Below, piece after piece: positions 16,507-24,392 of a stretch of 64,000 bases of DNA. Position 1 is the first letter of the stretch. Each line of letters begins with the position of its first letter. The position numbers and the translations under genes are program-made. The DNA is from Arthrobacter cupressi (GTDB lineage: Bacteria > Actinomycetota > Actinomycetes > Actinomycetales > Micrococcaceae): assembly GCF_900099975.1 (NCBI RefSeq), contig NZ_FNEI01000002.1, positions 1 through 64,000 of the forward strand, read 5' to 3'. The notes under the pieces are model-generated. The model searched no databases, was not told the DNA's origin, and saw only the letters and a program-made list of their open reading frames with translations.

Positions 16507-18038
16507 CGGCGGTTCTGGAAAGCGGCACCCGGCCGCTGCGGCTGGGCGGGGCGGAACTGCTGTCCCAACTGCTGGACGCAGGCAGCTTCCGCAGCTGGGA
16601 CCAGCCGGTTCCGGCGACGGCCAATGCCACCCCCGCGTACCTCGGCGATCTGGACCGGGCCCGCGAACGCAGCGGCGCCGACGAAGCCGTGATGTGCGGA
16701 GAGGGACTGATCGACGGGCACCCGGTAGCCGTGCTGGCCAGCGAGTTCACCTTTCTGGGCGGCTCGATCGGCCGGGCCACCGCGGACCGGATCGTCGCGG
16801 CGATCGAGGAAGCCGGCCGCCGCCGGTTGCCCCTCATTGCGGCACCGGCCTCCGGCGGCACCCGCATGCAGGAGGGCACGCTCGCCTTCCTGCAAATGGT
16901 GCGGATCACCGAGGCGCTCACGGCCTACAAGGCGCTCGGCCTGCCGTACCTGGCGTACCTGCGGCATCCCACCACGGGCGGCGTGTTCGCGTCCTGGGGT
17001 TCACTGGGCCACGTGACCGTGGCTGAGCCCGGTGCCCTGGTGGGCTTCCTCGGGCCGAAGGTCTACGCTGGGCTCCGCGGCGAAGACTTCCCCGCCGGGG
17101 TCCAGTCCAGCGAACATCTCTTCTCGCACGGAACCGTCGACGCCGTCCTGGACGCTGCGGGGTTCCGGAAGCTCGCCGCCGGGGTGCTGGGGATCCTGGC
17201 CGGTTCGGCTTCTGCCGAGCCGGAGCAGCAGCCCGACGGCGGCGTCTCCCTTTCCGCGGAACGTTCCGGCAGCGTGTGGGACTCGGTCCTGCGCACCAGG
17301 AAGCCGGGCCGTCCGGGTCTGGCAGAACTGCTTGAGGCCGGCTTCGGCCGCACCGTCCGGCTGTCCGGAACCGGGCGCGGGCAGCTGTCGGCGAGCACCG
17401 CCGTCGTGTTGGCCGAGTTGCTGGAACCCGGCATGCCCGCCCGGCCGGCCGTCGTCGTCGGGCAGGACCGGGCGGCCCAGCGCGCCGGTTCCGTGCTCGA
17501 CGCCGCGGGGCTGGCGCAGGCCCGCCGCGGCATGCGGCTGGCGGAGGAGCTCGGGCTGCCGCTCGTCACTGTGGTGGACACCCCCGGCGCCGAGCTGTCG
17601 GTCCAGGCGGAGGAAGCCGCGATCGCCGGGGGCATTGCCGACTGCATCGCCGGGCTCCTGCGGCTGACGGTGCCAAGCGTGGCCATCCTGATGGGGGAGG
17701 GAACCGGCGGCGGGGCACTCGCGCTCGCCGCCGCCCGGCGCACTGTGGCGGCGGAGCACGCCTGGTTGGCCCCGCTGCCGCCCGAAGGTGCCAGCCTGAT
17801 CGTGCACAGAGACACCGCGCACGCGGCCGAACTGGCGGAACAGCAGCGGATCGGCGCCCGCGAACTGTTCGACGACGGCGAAGTGCACGAGATCGTCGGC
17901 GAAGGTTCGGGGTTCTGCGGGCGGCTCGCAGCCGCGGCCGCCCGCCAACTCGCTTTTCAAGAACCGCAGGCGGCGCAGGAAGGGCTCGCAGTTCAGGAAG
18001 GCCGGTCGCAGGGACGGCGGGGAGGCCGTCACTCCTGA
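16503..18038 (+). CDS. Fused beta-alpha carboxyltransferase (AccD-AccA-like)
   Basis: This 511-residue protein joins the two carboxyltransferase halves found in biotin-dependent carboxylases. The N-terminal half has the AccD-like block APASGGTRMQEG and a TTGGVFASWGSLGHVT motif with an oxyanion-hole glycine pair. The C-terminal half has AccA-like VDTPGAELSVQAEE, GEGTGGGALALA and PEGASLIVHRD. The C4 zinc ribbon of bacterial AccD is absent. No biotin carboxylase or carrier gene lies within the window, so it must borrow a shared one or act on a malonyl-type substrate in another way. Start ATG 16503 overlaps the CoA-transferase stop (ATGA). Actinobacterial AccDA proteins of similar length exist, but this copy is tied to a catabolic operon. 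Confidence 0.85.
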   Translation: MTAVLESGTRPLRLGGAELLSQLLDAGSFRSWDQPVPATANATPAYLGDLDRARERSGADEAVMCGEGLIDGHPVAVLASEFTFLGGSIGRATADRIVAAIEEAGRRRLPLIAAPASGGTRMQEGTLAFLQMVRITEALTAYKALGLPYLAYLRHPTTGGVFASWGSLGHVTVAEPGALVGFLGPKVYAGLRGEDFPAGVQSSEHLFSHGTVDAVLDAAGFRKLAAGVLGILAGSASAEPEQQPDGGVSLSAERSGSVWDSVLRTRKPGRPGLAELLEAGFGRTVRLSGTGRGQLSASTAVVLAELLEPGMPARPAVVVGQDRAAQRAGSVLDAAGLAQARRGMRLAEELGLPLVTVVDTPGAELSVQAEEAAIAGGIADCIAGLLRLTVPSVAILMGEGTGGGALALAAARRTVAAEHAWLAPLPPEGASLIVHRDTAHAAELAEQQRIGARELFDDGEVHEIVGEGSGFCGRLAAAAARQLAFQEPQAAQEGLAVQEGRSQGRRGGRHS

Positions 18039-18118
18039 CCTTCTTTGGACTGCGGGAGCCCGCGACACACCGTGCATGACGGCGTGTCGCGGGCTTTTCC
18101 GTGCCAAAGAAGGTCAGG
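18034..18118. terminator. Nested perfect hairpin between convergent genes
   Basis: The outer arms CCTGACCTTCTTTGG (18034-18048) and CCAAAGAAGGTCAGG (18104-18118) are a perfect 15-bp inverted repeat. Inside it, GCCCGCGACAC (18058-18068) pairs perfectly with GTGTCGCGGGC (18084-18094), followed by TTTT. It starts within the stop codon region of the carboxyltransferase gene and ends 13 bp before the convergent gene, so it can terminate both. Confidence 0.85.
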
Positions 18119-18130
18119 AACGTTTCGGTA

Positions 18131-19732
18131 TCACTGCCCGGCCAGCTCCTCCAGGACCGCCATCGCCGCGTTGTGGCCGCCGATGCCGCTCACCCCGCCG
18201 CCGCGCCGGGCGCCGGCGCCGCAGACGAGGATGCGCGGGTTGCCGGTGCCCACGCCCCAGCGTTCGGCTGCCGTGTTTCGGGGTGCGTCGTCTTCGAGGA
18301 AGGGCCACTGCAGCGCGCCGTGGAAGATGTTGCCGCCGGGCATGTTGAGGGCGTGCTCAAGGTCCAGCGTGGTTTTGGTTTCGATGCACGGCCTGCCATT
18401 GGCGTCCCTGAGGATCAGGTCCTCGATCGGTTCGGCGAGGACCGAATCCAGCGACGCGAGCACTGCGGCCTGCAGTTCTGCCCGGCGGGCGTCGTTGTTT
18501 TCCTCGGTGATCCAGCGGTGCGGAATGTGCAGGCCGAACACAGTGAGGGTCTGCGCGCCGGCCGCGACGAGTTCCGGCGGGAGGATGCTCGGGTCCGTCA
18601 GGGAGTGGCAGTAGATCTCGCAGGGCATCGGGTGCGGGATGGCGCCCTCGAGTGCCTCCTGGTAGGCCTGTTCGAGGCGTCCGTAGCCTTCGTTGATGTG
18701 GAAGGTCCCGCCGAAGGCCGCCTCCGGTGCCACAGTTTCGTCGTTGAGGCGGGGCAGCCGGGCGAGCAGCAGGTTGACCTTCACCTGGGCGCCTTCGGGA
18801 CGGGCATTTTCGGGACGGGCGGTGTCGACGGCGGGCGACTGTCCGCCGTCGAGCAGTCCGTCCAGGACCGCGGGCGCGACGTTCGCCAGCACGTGCCGTC
18901 CTTCGACGATGTGCTCGGCGCCGTCCGAAACGTAGCGGACGCCGCCGGCGGGCGATACCGAGGTGACCTCCGCATCGGTGAGCAGCGTGGCACCGGCCTC
19001 GCGGGCCGCACGTTCCAACTCGCGGGAGACCACACCCATGCCGCCGATCGGGATGTCCCAGTCGCCCGTTCCGTTCCCGACGACGTGGTAGAGGAAGCAG
19101 CGGTTGGCGTCCAGTGAGGGGGCGTCCAGGGAGGTGAAAGTGCCGATGAGTGCGTCGGTCGCCACGACGCCGCGGACTACGTCGTCGCTGATACGCCGGG
19201 TGATGGACTGGCCGAGCGGCTGTTCGATGAGTTCGTCCCACAGGGCGTCATCGTCGAGCAGCTTGCGGGCCTCGGAGCGGCTGGGCAGCGGTCCGCAGAA
19301 GGTAGGGAACAGGGCTCGGGCCAGGCGTCCGGTGGCGGCGTCGAATTCCTGCATGGCGTCGAAGTCGGCGTCGCTGCCTGCCATGCGCTTGAAGGATTCC
19401 CGGGTGGCCTCGGCGTCGCCGCCGTCGATCAGCAAGCCAGCGGCGGTGTTGCCAGGCACCGGGGTGTAGGAGGAATAGCGGCGCCGGGCGAGCTCGATGT
19501 CCAGGCCCAGATCCTCGATGATCTGCTTTGGCATGAGGCTGACCAAGTAGGAATAGCGGGACAGGCGTGCGTCCACCCCGTCGAAGGGCGCGGCCGAGAC
19601 CGCCGCGCCGCCCAAATGGTCATCGCGCTCAAGGAGGAGCACTTCCTTGCCCGCCCGGGCCAGGTAGGCCGCAGCCGTGAGGCCGTTGTGTCCGCCACCA
19701 ACAATTACGACGTCGTAAGAGGTGTTCGCCAT
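18131..19732 (-). CDS. FAD-dependent oxidoreductase (phytoene dehydrogenase/PYROXD2-like)
   Basis: This 533-residue flavoprotein has the N-terminal dinucleotide-binding motif DVVIVGGGHNGLTAAAYLARAGKEVLLLERDDHLGG (G-x-G-x-x-G and the acidic residue at the end of the second strand). The C-terminal half carries GNIFHGALQWPFLEDDAP and the CGAGARRGGGVSGIGGHNAA block with the second FAD contact, typical of the carotenoid desaturase-like NAD(P)/FAD group. No crt genes are nearby, so a role in carotenoid formation is unsupported. The start is ATG 19732, because the nucleotide-binding motif begins seven residues later; an upstream in-frame extension to 19771 is possible. It is monocistronic, with a shared hairpin terminator. 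Confidence 0.8.
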   Translation of the reverse strand: MANTSYDVVIVGGGHNGLTAAAYLARAGKEVLLLERDDHLGGAAVSAAPFDGVDARLSRYSYLVSLMPKQIIEDLGLDIELARRRYSSYTPVPGNTAAGLLIDGGDAEATRESFKRMAGSDADFDAMQEFDAATGRLARALFPTFCGPLPSRSEARKLLDDDALWDELIEQPLGQSITRRISDDVVRGVVATDALIGTFTSLDAPSLDANRCFLYHVVGNGTGDWDIPIGGMGVVSRELERAAREAGATLLTDAEVTSVSPAGGVRYVSDGAEHIVEGRHVLANVAPAVLDGLLDGGQSPAVDTARPENARPEGAQVKVNLLLARLPRLNDETVAPEAAFGGTFHINEGYGRLEQAYQEALEGAIPHPMPCEIYCHSLTDPSILPPELVAAGAQTLTVFGLHIPHRWITEENNDARRAELQAAVLASLDSVLAEPIEDLILRDANGRPCIETKTTLDLEHALNMPGGNIFHGALQWPFLEDDAPRNTAAERWGVGTGNPRILVCGAGARRGGGVSGIGGHNAAMAVLEELAGQ

Positions 19733-19926
19733 GGGCCCAAGGTAGGCAGAGGCTTGAGTGGACCAGTACAACTAATTGTGACTCATAAGGAACTCTTGCC
19801 CTTGTGTGGAGAAAAGCTGTGACGAGCATCACTGTTTGGTGTCCGGCTGCGGATTATTACTCCGGGATGAGGCATCCGTGACGGCGCGACTTGTCGGAGG
19901 CTTTCCGGGTCGCCCGTATGTACGAC

Positions 19927-20439
19927 CTACGCTAGCCGGGTTCGACGTGGACAGAAACGGTCGGTCATGTCGTGCATGAGTTTTTCGTATCCGGTCCGCT
20001 CGAAGACGAACGTCCGGTCGAGTTCCATTGGCTCGGTGGGGTCGCCGAAGATGTTATCCCAGCGGAAATCAGTCCAGGTGACGGTCTTGCTGGCAAAGAC
20101 GATGCGGGTGCTCACACCCCCACAGCCGGGGTCTCCGCACTGGCAGTACAGGAGCCAGACGCGGCCGTTCCTATCGGCTGGCACGGTGCCGCCAAGGAGT
20201 TGCCGCAACTGCTCCGAGGATTCTTTTGGGGGAGCCCAACCGAGTGTTGGGATCTTGCGATCAGGATCGTCCGCTTCCTCGGGGTCAAGCAAGGACATCA
20301 GGGGTGCACCGTCGACATAGAACTCATGGATCGGAGCTTGGCGTATGACCTCCAGCCGTGGGCGGAACCATCGGAACTTGGACTCCGTCCATTCCATATA
20401 GTCGTCAATGATCGCCAGAGTGTTGATCGGCTCTTTCAT
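19927..20439 (-). CDS. Conserved hypothetical protein
   Basis: This 170-residue soluble protein begins MKEPINTLAIIDDYMEWTESKFRWFRP. I do not recognise it. Notable is a Cys-containing block in the middle (CQCGDPGCGG, four Cys counting the flanks), which could bind a metal, followed by a segment rich in Trp and Phe (TWTDFRWDNIFGDP). The start at 20439 is uncertain: in-frame ATGs exist at 20457 and 20499, and the frame stays open to 20565 across the palindromic repeat, which is unlikely to be coding. Codon use looks less GC-biased than its neighbours, so recent transfer is possible. It is flanked by genes of unrelated function. Confidence 0.5.
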   Translation of the reverse strand: MKEPINTLAIIDDYMEWTESKFRWFRPRLEVIRQAPIHEFYVDGAPLMSLLDPEEADDPDRKIPTLGWAPPKESSEQLRQLLGGTVPADRNGRVWLLYCQCGDPGCGGVSTRIVFASKTVTWTDFRWDNIFGDPTEPMELDRTFVFERTGYEKLMHDMTDRFCPRRTRLA

Positions 20440-20515
20440 GGTTTCGTCGGCGGGCATATGCAATTGTCGGGCAGAATTCAGGTCCCAGGCCAAGCGCATG
20501 TCCCTATTAACCGGC

Positions 20516-20578
20516 GAAGGATGGACATATGCGCATGTCCATCCTTCGTGTTTTGCAGAGGACATGTCCTCCGGGTTC
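20516..20578. repeat. Palindromic element with GGACAT/ATGTCC arms
   Basis: A near-perfect dyad spans about 20516-20549, with arms CGAAGGATGGACAT and ATGTCCATCCTTCG around ATGCGC. A further perfect palindrome GGACATGTCC is at 20568-20577. The elements lie downstream of the metabolite symporter gene (minus strand) and may end its transcript. The GGACATGTCC core matches the pair at 10781-10822. Confidence 0.55.
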
Positions 20579-20598
20579 CGGCGAGTAGGGTGTAGCAG

Positions 20599-21888
20599 CT
20601 AGTGCGTCAGATCCTTGCCCTTCGTCTCCGGGATGGTGAACACGAAAGCGATGCCGACGGCCAGCAGCACCACTGCGTAGACGTTGAACAGGCTGCCCTG
20701 GCCGATGCTCGCCAGCCAGCTCTGCAGGTACGGGGCGGTGCCGCCGAAGGCCGCGACGCAGATGGAGTAGGGGACGCCGACGCCCACGGTGCGGATCTTG
20801 GTGGGGAAGAGTTCGGCGTAGACGGCCGGCACGATCGCGGCGCTCGCGGCGATGAAGAAGAGCATCACGGACATGCCCACGGCCAGCTGCCACGGGGAGT
20901 CCTTCAGCAGCCAGGTCATCGGGAAGTGCAGCAGCGCGGCGCCGGCGGCGCCGGCAATCAGGACTGGTTTGCGGCCGATCCGGTCCGAAAGCCGGCCCCA
21001 GAAGGGCAGGGCGGCGATGAACACGATGTTGCCCACCACGCTGGCCCACAGGGCGGCGCCGCGGTCCATCTTGAGGGTGGTGGCGGCGTAGCTCGGGGCC
21101 ACGACGCCCCAGACGTAGTAGATGACGGTGAGGCCCACGGTAAGGCCGATGACCTGCAGGGCCTGTTTGCGGTGCCGGAAGATCTGCGGCCAGATCGGCT
21201 CATGCTTTTCCTTGACAGTCTCCGCCTCGAATGCCTCGGTCTCCTTCATCCGGGCCCGCATCACCAGGGCGTACACGCCCAGGATGCCGCCCAGGATGAA
21301 CGGGATGCGCCAACCCCACGCGGCCATGTCGGACTTGCTCAGCATGGCCGAAAGCACCGCACCCAGGAGCGTTCCGAGCAGGATGCCCACGGTGCCCGAG
21401 GTGTAGATGAGCGTTGCCCAGAAGCCGCGCTTTTCCTTGGGTGCCATTTCGGACAGGTACGTCTGCGACGACGGCAGCTCGCCGCCGTGCGCCAGGCCCT
21501 GGATGAGCCGGGCGAAAAGCAGCATGATCGAGGCGAAAACGCCCACCGACTCGAAGGTGGGGGCGACGCCGATCAGCAGGCTGCCGAAAGCGCCGAGGGC
21601 CACGGCGAAAGTCATGGAGGTCTTGCGGCCGATCCGGTCACCGATCCAGCCGAACACGAAGCCGCCGAAGGGCCGGGCCACGAAGCCGACGGCGAAGATC
21701 GCCAGGGTGGACAGGATGGCCGAGGTGGGATCGGCGCTGCTGAACAGGGCGCTCGCGATGAAGGGGGCGAACGTGGCGTAGATGGCCCAGTCGTACCATT
21801 CGACGGCGTTGCCGATGCCGGTGCCGACGAGCGTGCGCACGTGCGACTTGTGTTCCTGGACGGGGGTATGGGTCCCTGTGGTGGTCAT
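20599..21888 (-). CDS. MFS transporter, metabolite/H+ symporter (MHS) family
   Basis: This 429-residue inner-membrane protein has 12 hydrophobic segments. The GTGIGNAVEWYDWAIYATFAP start and the loop GWIGDRIGRKTSM are diagnostic for the MHS branch (ProP, KgtP, ShiA), which imports carboxylates, betaines or amino acids with protons. The start is ATG 21888, with GGAG 6 nt upstream; the upstream TTG frame is not needed. It lies 24 bp after the M20 amidohydrolase gene on the same strand, so it probably imports the amidohydrolase substrate, an N-acyl amino acid or similar conjugate. Confidence 0.88.
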   Translation of the reverse strand: MTTTGTHTPVQEHKSHVRTLVGTGIGNAVEWYDWAIYATFAPFIASALFSSADPTSAILSTLAIFAVGFVARPFGGFVFGWIGDRIGRKTSMTFAVALGAFGSLLIGVAPTFESVGVFASIMLLFARLIQGLAHGGELPSSQTYLSEMAPKEKRGFWATLIYTSGTVGILLGTLLGAVLSAMLSKSDMAAWGWRIPFILGGILGVYALVMRARMKETEAFEAETVKEKHEPIWPQIFRHRKQALQVIGLTVGLTVIYYVWGVVAPSYAATTLKMDRGAALWASVVGNIVFIAALPFWGRLSDRIGRKPVLIAGAAGAALLHFPMTWLLKDSPWQLAVGMSVMLFFIAASAAIVPAVYAELFPTKIRTVGVGVPYSICVAAFGGTAPYLQSWLASIGQGSLFNVYAVVLLAVGIAFVFTIPETKGKDLTH

Positions 21889-21912
21889 GTCAGGCTCCAA
21901 ATGTGGGGAGGG

Positions 21913-23145
21913 TCAGTTGCGGTCGCCGGCAAGGGCGGCGATGCGGGACACGGCCAGTTCGGCATAGAGCGCTGCACCGTCGGCCAGCACGCCGTCGTCG
22001 AACGTGGCGTAGGGGGAGTGGTTGTAGGCGGCGGCGTGGGGGTCCGCCCCCTTCGGGACGGCGCTGAGCCCGATGAAGGTTCCGGGCACTTCGGCCATGA
22101 CGCGGGAGAAATCCTCCGAGCCGCTGAGCGGGGTGGCCCAGCGGGTGTGGCGGGAATCGCCGAACATTTCCTGGATGGTCTTTTCGGCGGTGGTGGTTTC
22201 ATCTTCGTTCGTGACGCTGAGCGGGTATTCGCCGCGGTATTCCACGTCCACGTCCAGGCCGTGGGCGGCGGCGATGCCCTGGAGCAGGGCGGGGACGGCC
22301 TTCATCATGCGCTCGCGGGAGGCGTCCGAGAAGGTCCGGATGGTCGCCTCGAAACGGGCGGTTTCCGGGATGACGTTGCGCTTGGTGCCGGCCTGCAGCA
22401 CACCCACGGTCAGGACCACGGGGTCGAACATGTTGAACTGCCGGGTGATCATCACCTGCAGCGCGGTGACCATCTCGGCCGCCGCGGTCACCGGGTCCTT
22501 GGCGGCGAACGGCGCGGAACCGTGCCCGCCGGCGCCCAGCACGGTGACGAAGAGGCCGTCCGAGGCGCTCATGATCACGCCCGGCTTGGTGCAGAACTGG
22601 CCGTAGGGCTCCATGGCGGAGAAGACGTGCATGCCGTAGGCGGCGTCCACCCGGCGGCCCGCCGCGTCCAGGACGCCTTCGCGGATCATGTGCCCGGCGC
22701 CGTCGAAGCCTTCCTCGCCGGGCTGGAACATCAGGACGACGTCGCCGGCCAGCTGCCCGCGGCGTTCGGCCAGCAGGGTTGCGGCGCCGGCCAGCATGGC
22801 GGTGTGGAGGTCGTGGCCGCAGGCGTGCATGGCACCGTCCACCCTGGAGGTGTAGTCCACGCCGCTGCGCTCCTGGACGGGCAGGGCGTCCATGTCCGCG
22901 CGCAGCAGCACGGCCGGCTTCCGGGCGGGGTCGCTTGCCGCGCCGGGTGCGGTGCCCTGCAAAACCGCCGTGACCGACGTCGTGCTCTCACCCAGGGTGA
23001 TCTCGTACGGCAGTCCGTCCAGGGCCCTGAGCACCTTCTCCTGGGTGCGCGGGAGATCGAGTCCGATCTCGGGCTCGCGGTGGAGTTCGTGGCGGAAGCG
23101 GACAATGTCTTCCTGGAGTTCCCGGGCGTCTGCGGCGATGGTCAT
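21913..23145 (-). CDS. M20 family amidohydrolase (hippurate/N-acyl amino acid hydrolase-like)
   Basis: This 410-residue metallopeptidase has the M20D pattern: HRRLHREPEIG is represented as RHELHREPEIG near residue 16. The metal-binding and catalytic residues are in RADMDALPVQE, HACGHDLHTAML (H-D-x-H), and FQPGEEGFDGAGHMI with the catalytic Glu pair. Such enzymes cleave N-acyl amino acids, hippurate or indole-3-acetyl-amino acids. It starts at ATG 23145 and is followed 24 bp later by the MHS transporter. A divergent Lrp-type regulator (23289) faces it and is likely to control the pair. Confidence 0.9.
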   Translation of the reverse strand: MTIAADARELQEDIVRFRHELHREPEIGLDLPRTQEKVLRALDGLPYEITLGESTTSVTAVLQGTAPGAASDPARKPAVLLRADMDALPVQERSGVDYTSRVDGAMHACGHDLHTAMLAGAATLLAERRGQLAGDVVLMFQPGEEGFDGAGHMIREGVLDAAGRRVDAAYGMHVFSAMEPYGQFCTKPGVIMSASDGLFVTVLGAGGHGSAPFAAKDPVTAAAEMVTALQVMITRQFNMFDPVVLTVGVLQAGTKRNVIPETARFEATIRTFSDASRERMMKAVPALLQGIAAAHGLDVDVEYRGEYPLSVTNEDETTTAEKTIQEMFGDSRHTRWATPLSGSEDFSRVMAEVPGTFIGLSAVPKGADPHAAAYNHSPYATFDDGVLADGAALYAELAVSRIAALAGDRN

Positions 23146-23179
23146 TAATGCGGGCTGCCTTTCCGAATGGTCGGTAAAT

Positions 23180-23215
23180 CCTCTTCATGCCATTGTGGAG
23201 TGATGCCATTCACAC
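23180..23215. promoter_or_regulatory. Direct repeat ATGCCATT between M20 gene and Lrp gene
   Basis: ATGCCATT is repeated at 23187-23194 and 23203-23210, with a 16-bp period, in the divergent intergenic region. It is a plausible Lrp binding pattern for autoregulation and control of the amidohydrolase/transporter pair. Confidence 0.35.
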
Positions 23216-23288
23216 CGGGCCAAATGGCTGGAAAAATTCAAGGGTGCGATGATTTGCGCAGGATTCGTGCATCGAGGTGGGAGCGGCA

Positions 23289-24317
23289 ATGGAACTGAGT
23301 GAGGAGGACCTCGGGCTCATCAACGCCTTGCAGATCGCGCCGCGGATCAGCTGGTCCGACGCCTCCGGGGTGCTCGGCGTCCACGCCACCACGCTCGCGG
23401 CGCGTTGGGAGCGGCTCCGCTCGGCCGGCGCGGCCTGGACCACCGCGCACCTGATCGGCGATCCGAAGCAGATGTGCCTGGCCCTGGTGGATATCGACTG
23501 CGACATGCGGCTCCGGGCGGACGTCACCGCAGCGTTGGCGGCGATTCCCGAGGTAGTGACGGTGGAGGAAGCCGCCAGCAACCGGGACCTCATCCTCACG
23601 GTCATCACCCCCACGCTGGCCGAGTTCACCGACGCCGTAGTGCCGCAGTTCAAGGAGATCGAGGGGCTGCAGAAATACCGCACCTCCCTCTGCACCCGCC
23701 TCCACACCGGCGGCCATGCGTGGCGGTTGAACATCCTGGACCGCTCGCAGCAGGCGGCCCTCAAGGCCTTCGCCGGTCCAGAGGCCGGCGTGGCCGGGAT
23801 CCCCGCAGTCGGGGAACTGCCCCAGAGCCACCTGGACCTCATCCCCTTCCTGGCGCAGGACGGCCGGGCGACGGCGGCGGACATGGCCCGCGTGCTGGGC
23901 CGCAGCCCCGCCACGGTGCAGCGCCAGCTCAACCGCCTGCTTGCCAGCCGGGTCCTGTCCTTCCGGTGCGAGGTGGCGCAGAAGTTTTCCGGCTACCCGG
24001 TGACCTGCCAGTGGTCTGCCAATGTGCCGCCGGGCCAGCACGAGGCCGCGGCCGCCGAACTGCGCGGCTTCCGGAACCTGCGGCTCAGCGCCTCGACCAC
24101 CGGCCGCAGCAATTTCGTGATCGTCATGTGGCTGCACTCCCTGTCAGACGTGATGAATGCCGAACTCGCCCTGCAGCAGCGCATTCCCGGGATCGAGCTG
24201 GTGGAAAGCGTGGTGGTCCTCAGCTCGGCAAAGCGGGTGGGCTGGATGCTGAACCCGGACACGACGGCGAGCGGCGCCGTCGTGGTGCCCGTCGCCGAAC
24301 TGAACCCAACGGCGTAG
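23289..24317 (+). CDS. Lrp/AsnC family transcriptional regulator
   Basis: This 342-residue regulator has the double AsnC layout. The first HTH is LSEEDLGLINALQIAPRISWSDASGVLGVHATTLAARWERL and the second is near residue 185 (HLDLIPFLAQDGRATAADMARVLGRSPATVQRQLNRLL); each is followed by an effector-type domain. The ATG at 23289 has GGGAG 5 nt upstream, so it was preferred to the GTG at 23277. It is divergent from the M20 amidohydrolase/MHS transporter operon and likely senses its substrate or product. Confidence 0.85.
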   Translation: MELSEEDLGLINALQIAPRISWSDASGVLGVHATTLAARWERLRSAGAAWTTAHLIGDPKQMCLALVDIDCDMRLRADVTAALAAIPEVVTVEEAASNRDLILTVITPTLAEFTDAVVPQFKEIEGLQKYRTSLCTRLHTGGHAWRLNILDRSQQAALKAFAGPEAGVAGIPAVGELPQSHLDLIPFLAQDGRATAADMARVLGRSPATVQRQLNRLLASRVLSFRCEVAQKFSGYPVTCQWSANVPPGQHEAAAAELRGFRNLRLSASTTGRSNFVIVMWLHSLSDVMNAELALQQRIPGIELVESVVVLSSAKRVGWMLNPDTTASGAVVVPVAELNPTA

Positions 24318-24392
24318 CCGCCGCTGATCGCAGCTGTTTGTTTGGGCCCGGAAGGCAACAAAATCGATCAGCTCAGCGGCTAAGCTAAGCCA

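Noticed and set aside
20439..20565. N-terminal extension of the hypothetical gene to 20565
   Set aside because: The extension translates a palindromic repeat and is unlikely to be coding.
20602..23148. A plus-strand frame of about 850 codons
   Set aside because: It covers the MHS transporter and M20 genes on the opposite strand, and is rich in Gly/His/Asp without motifs.
24320..24380. Short inverted repeat GCCGCTGA...TCAGCGGC before the MFS exporter gene
   Set aside because: Arms of 8 bp over 60 bp can occur by chance in such GC-rich DNA; I do not call it an operator.
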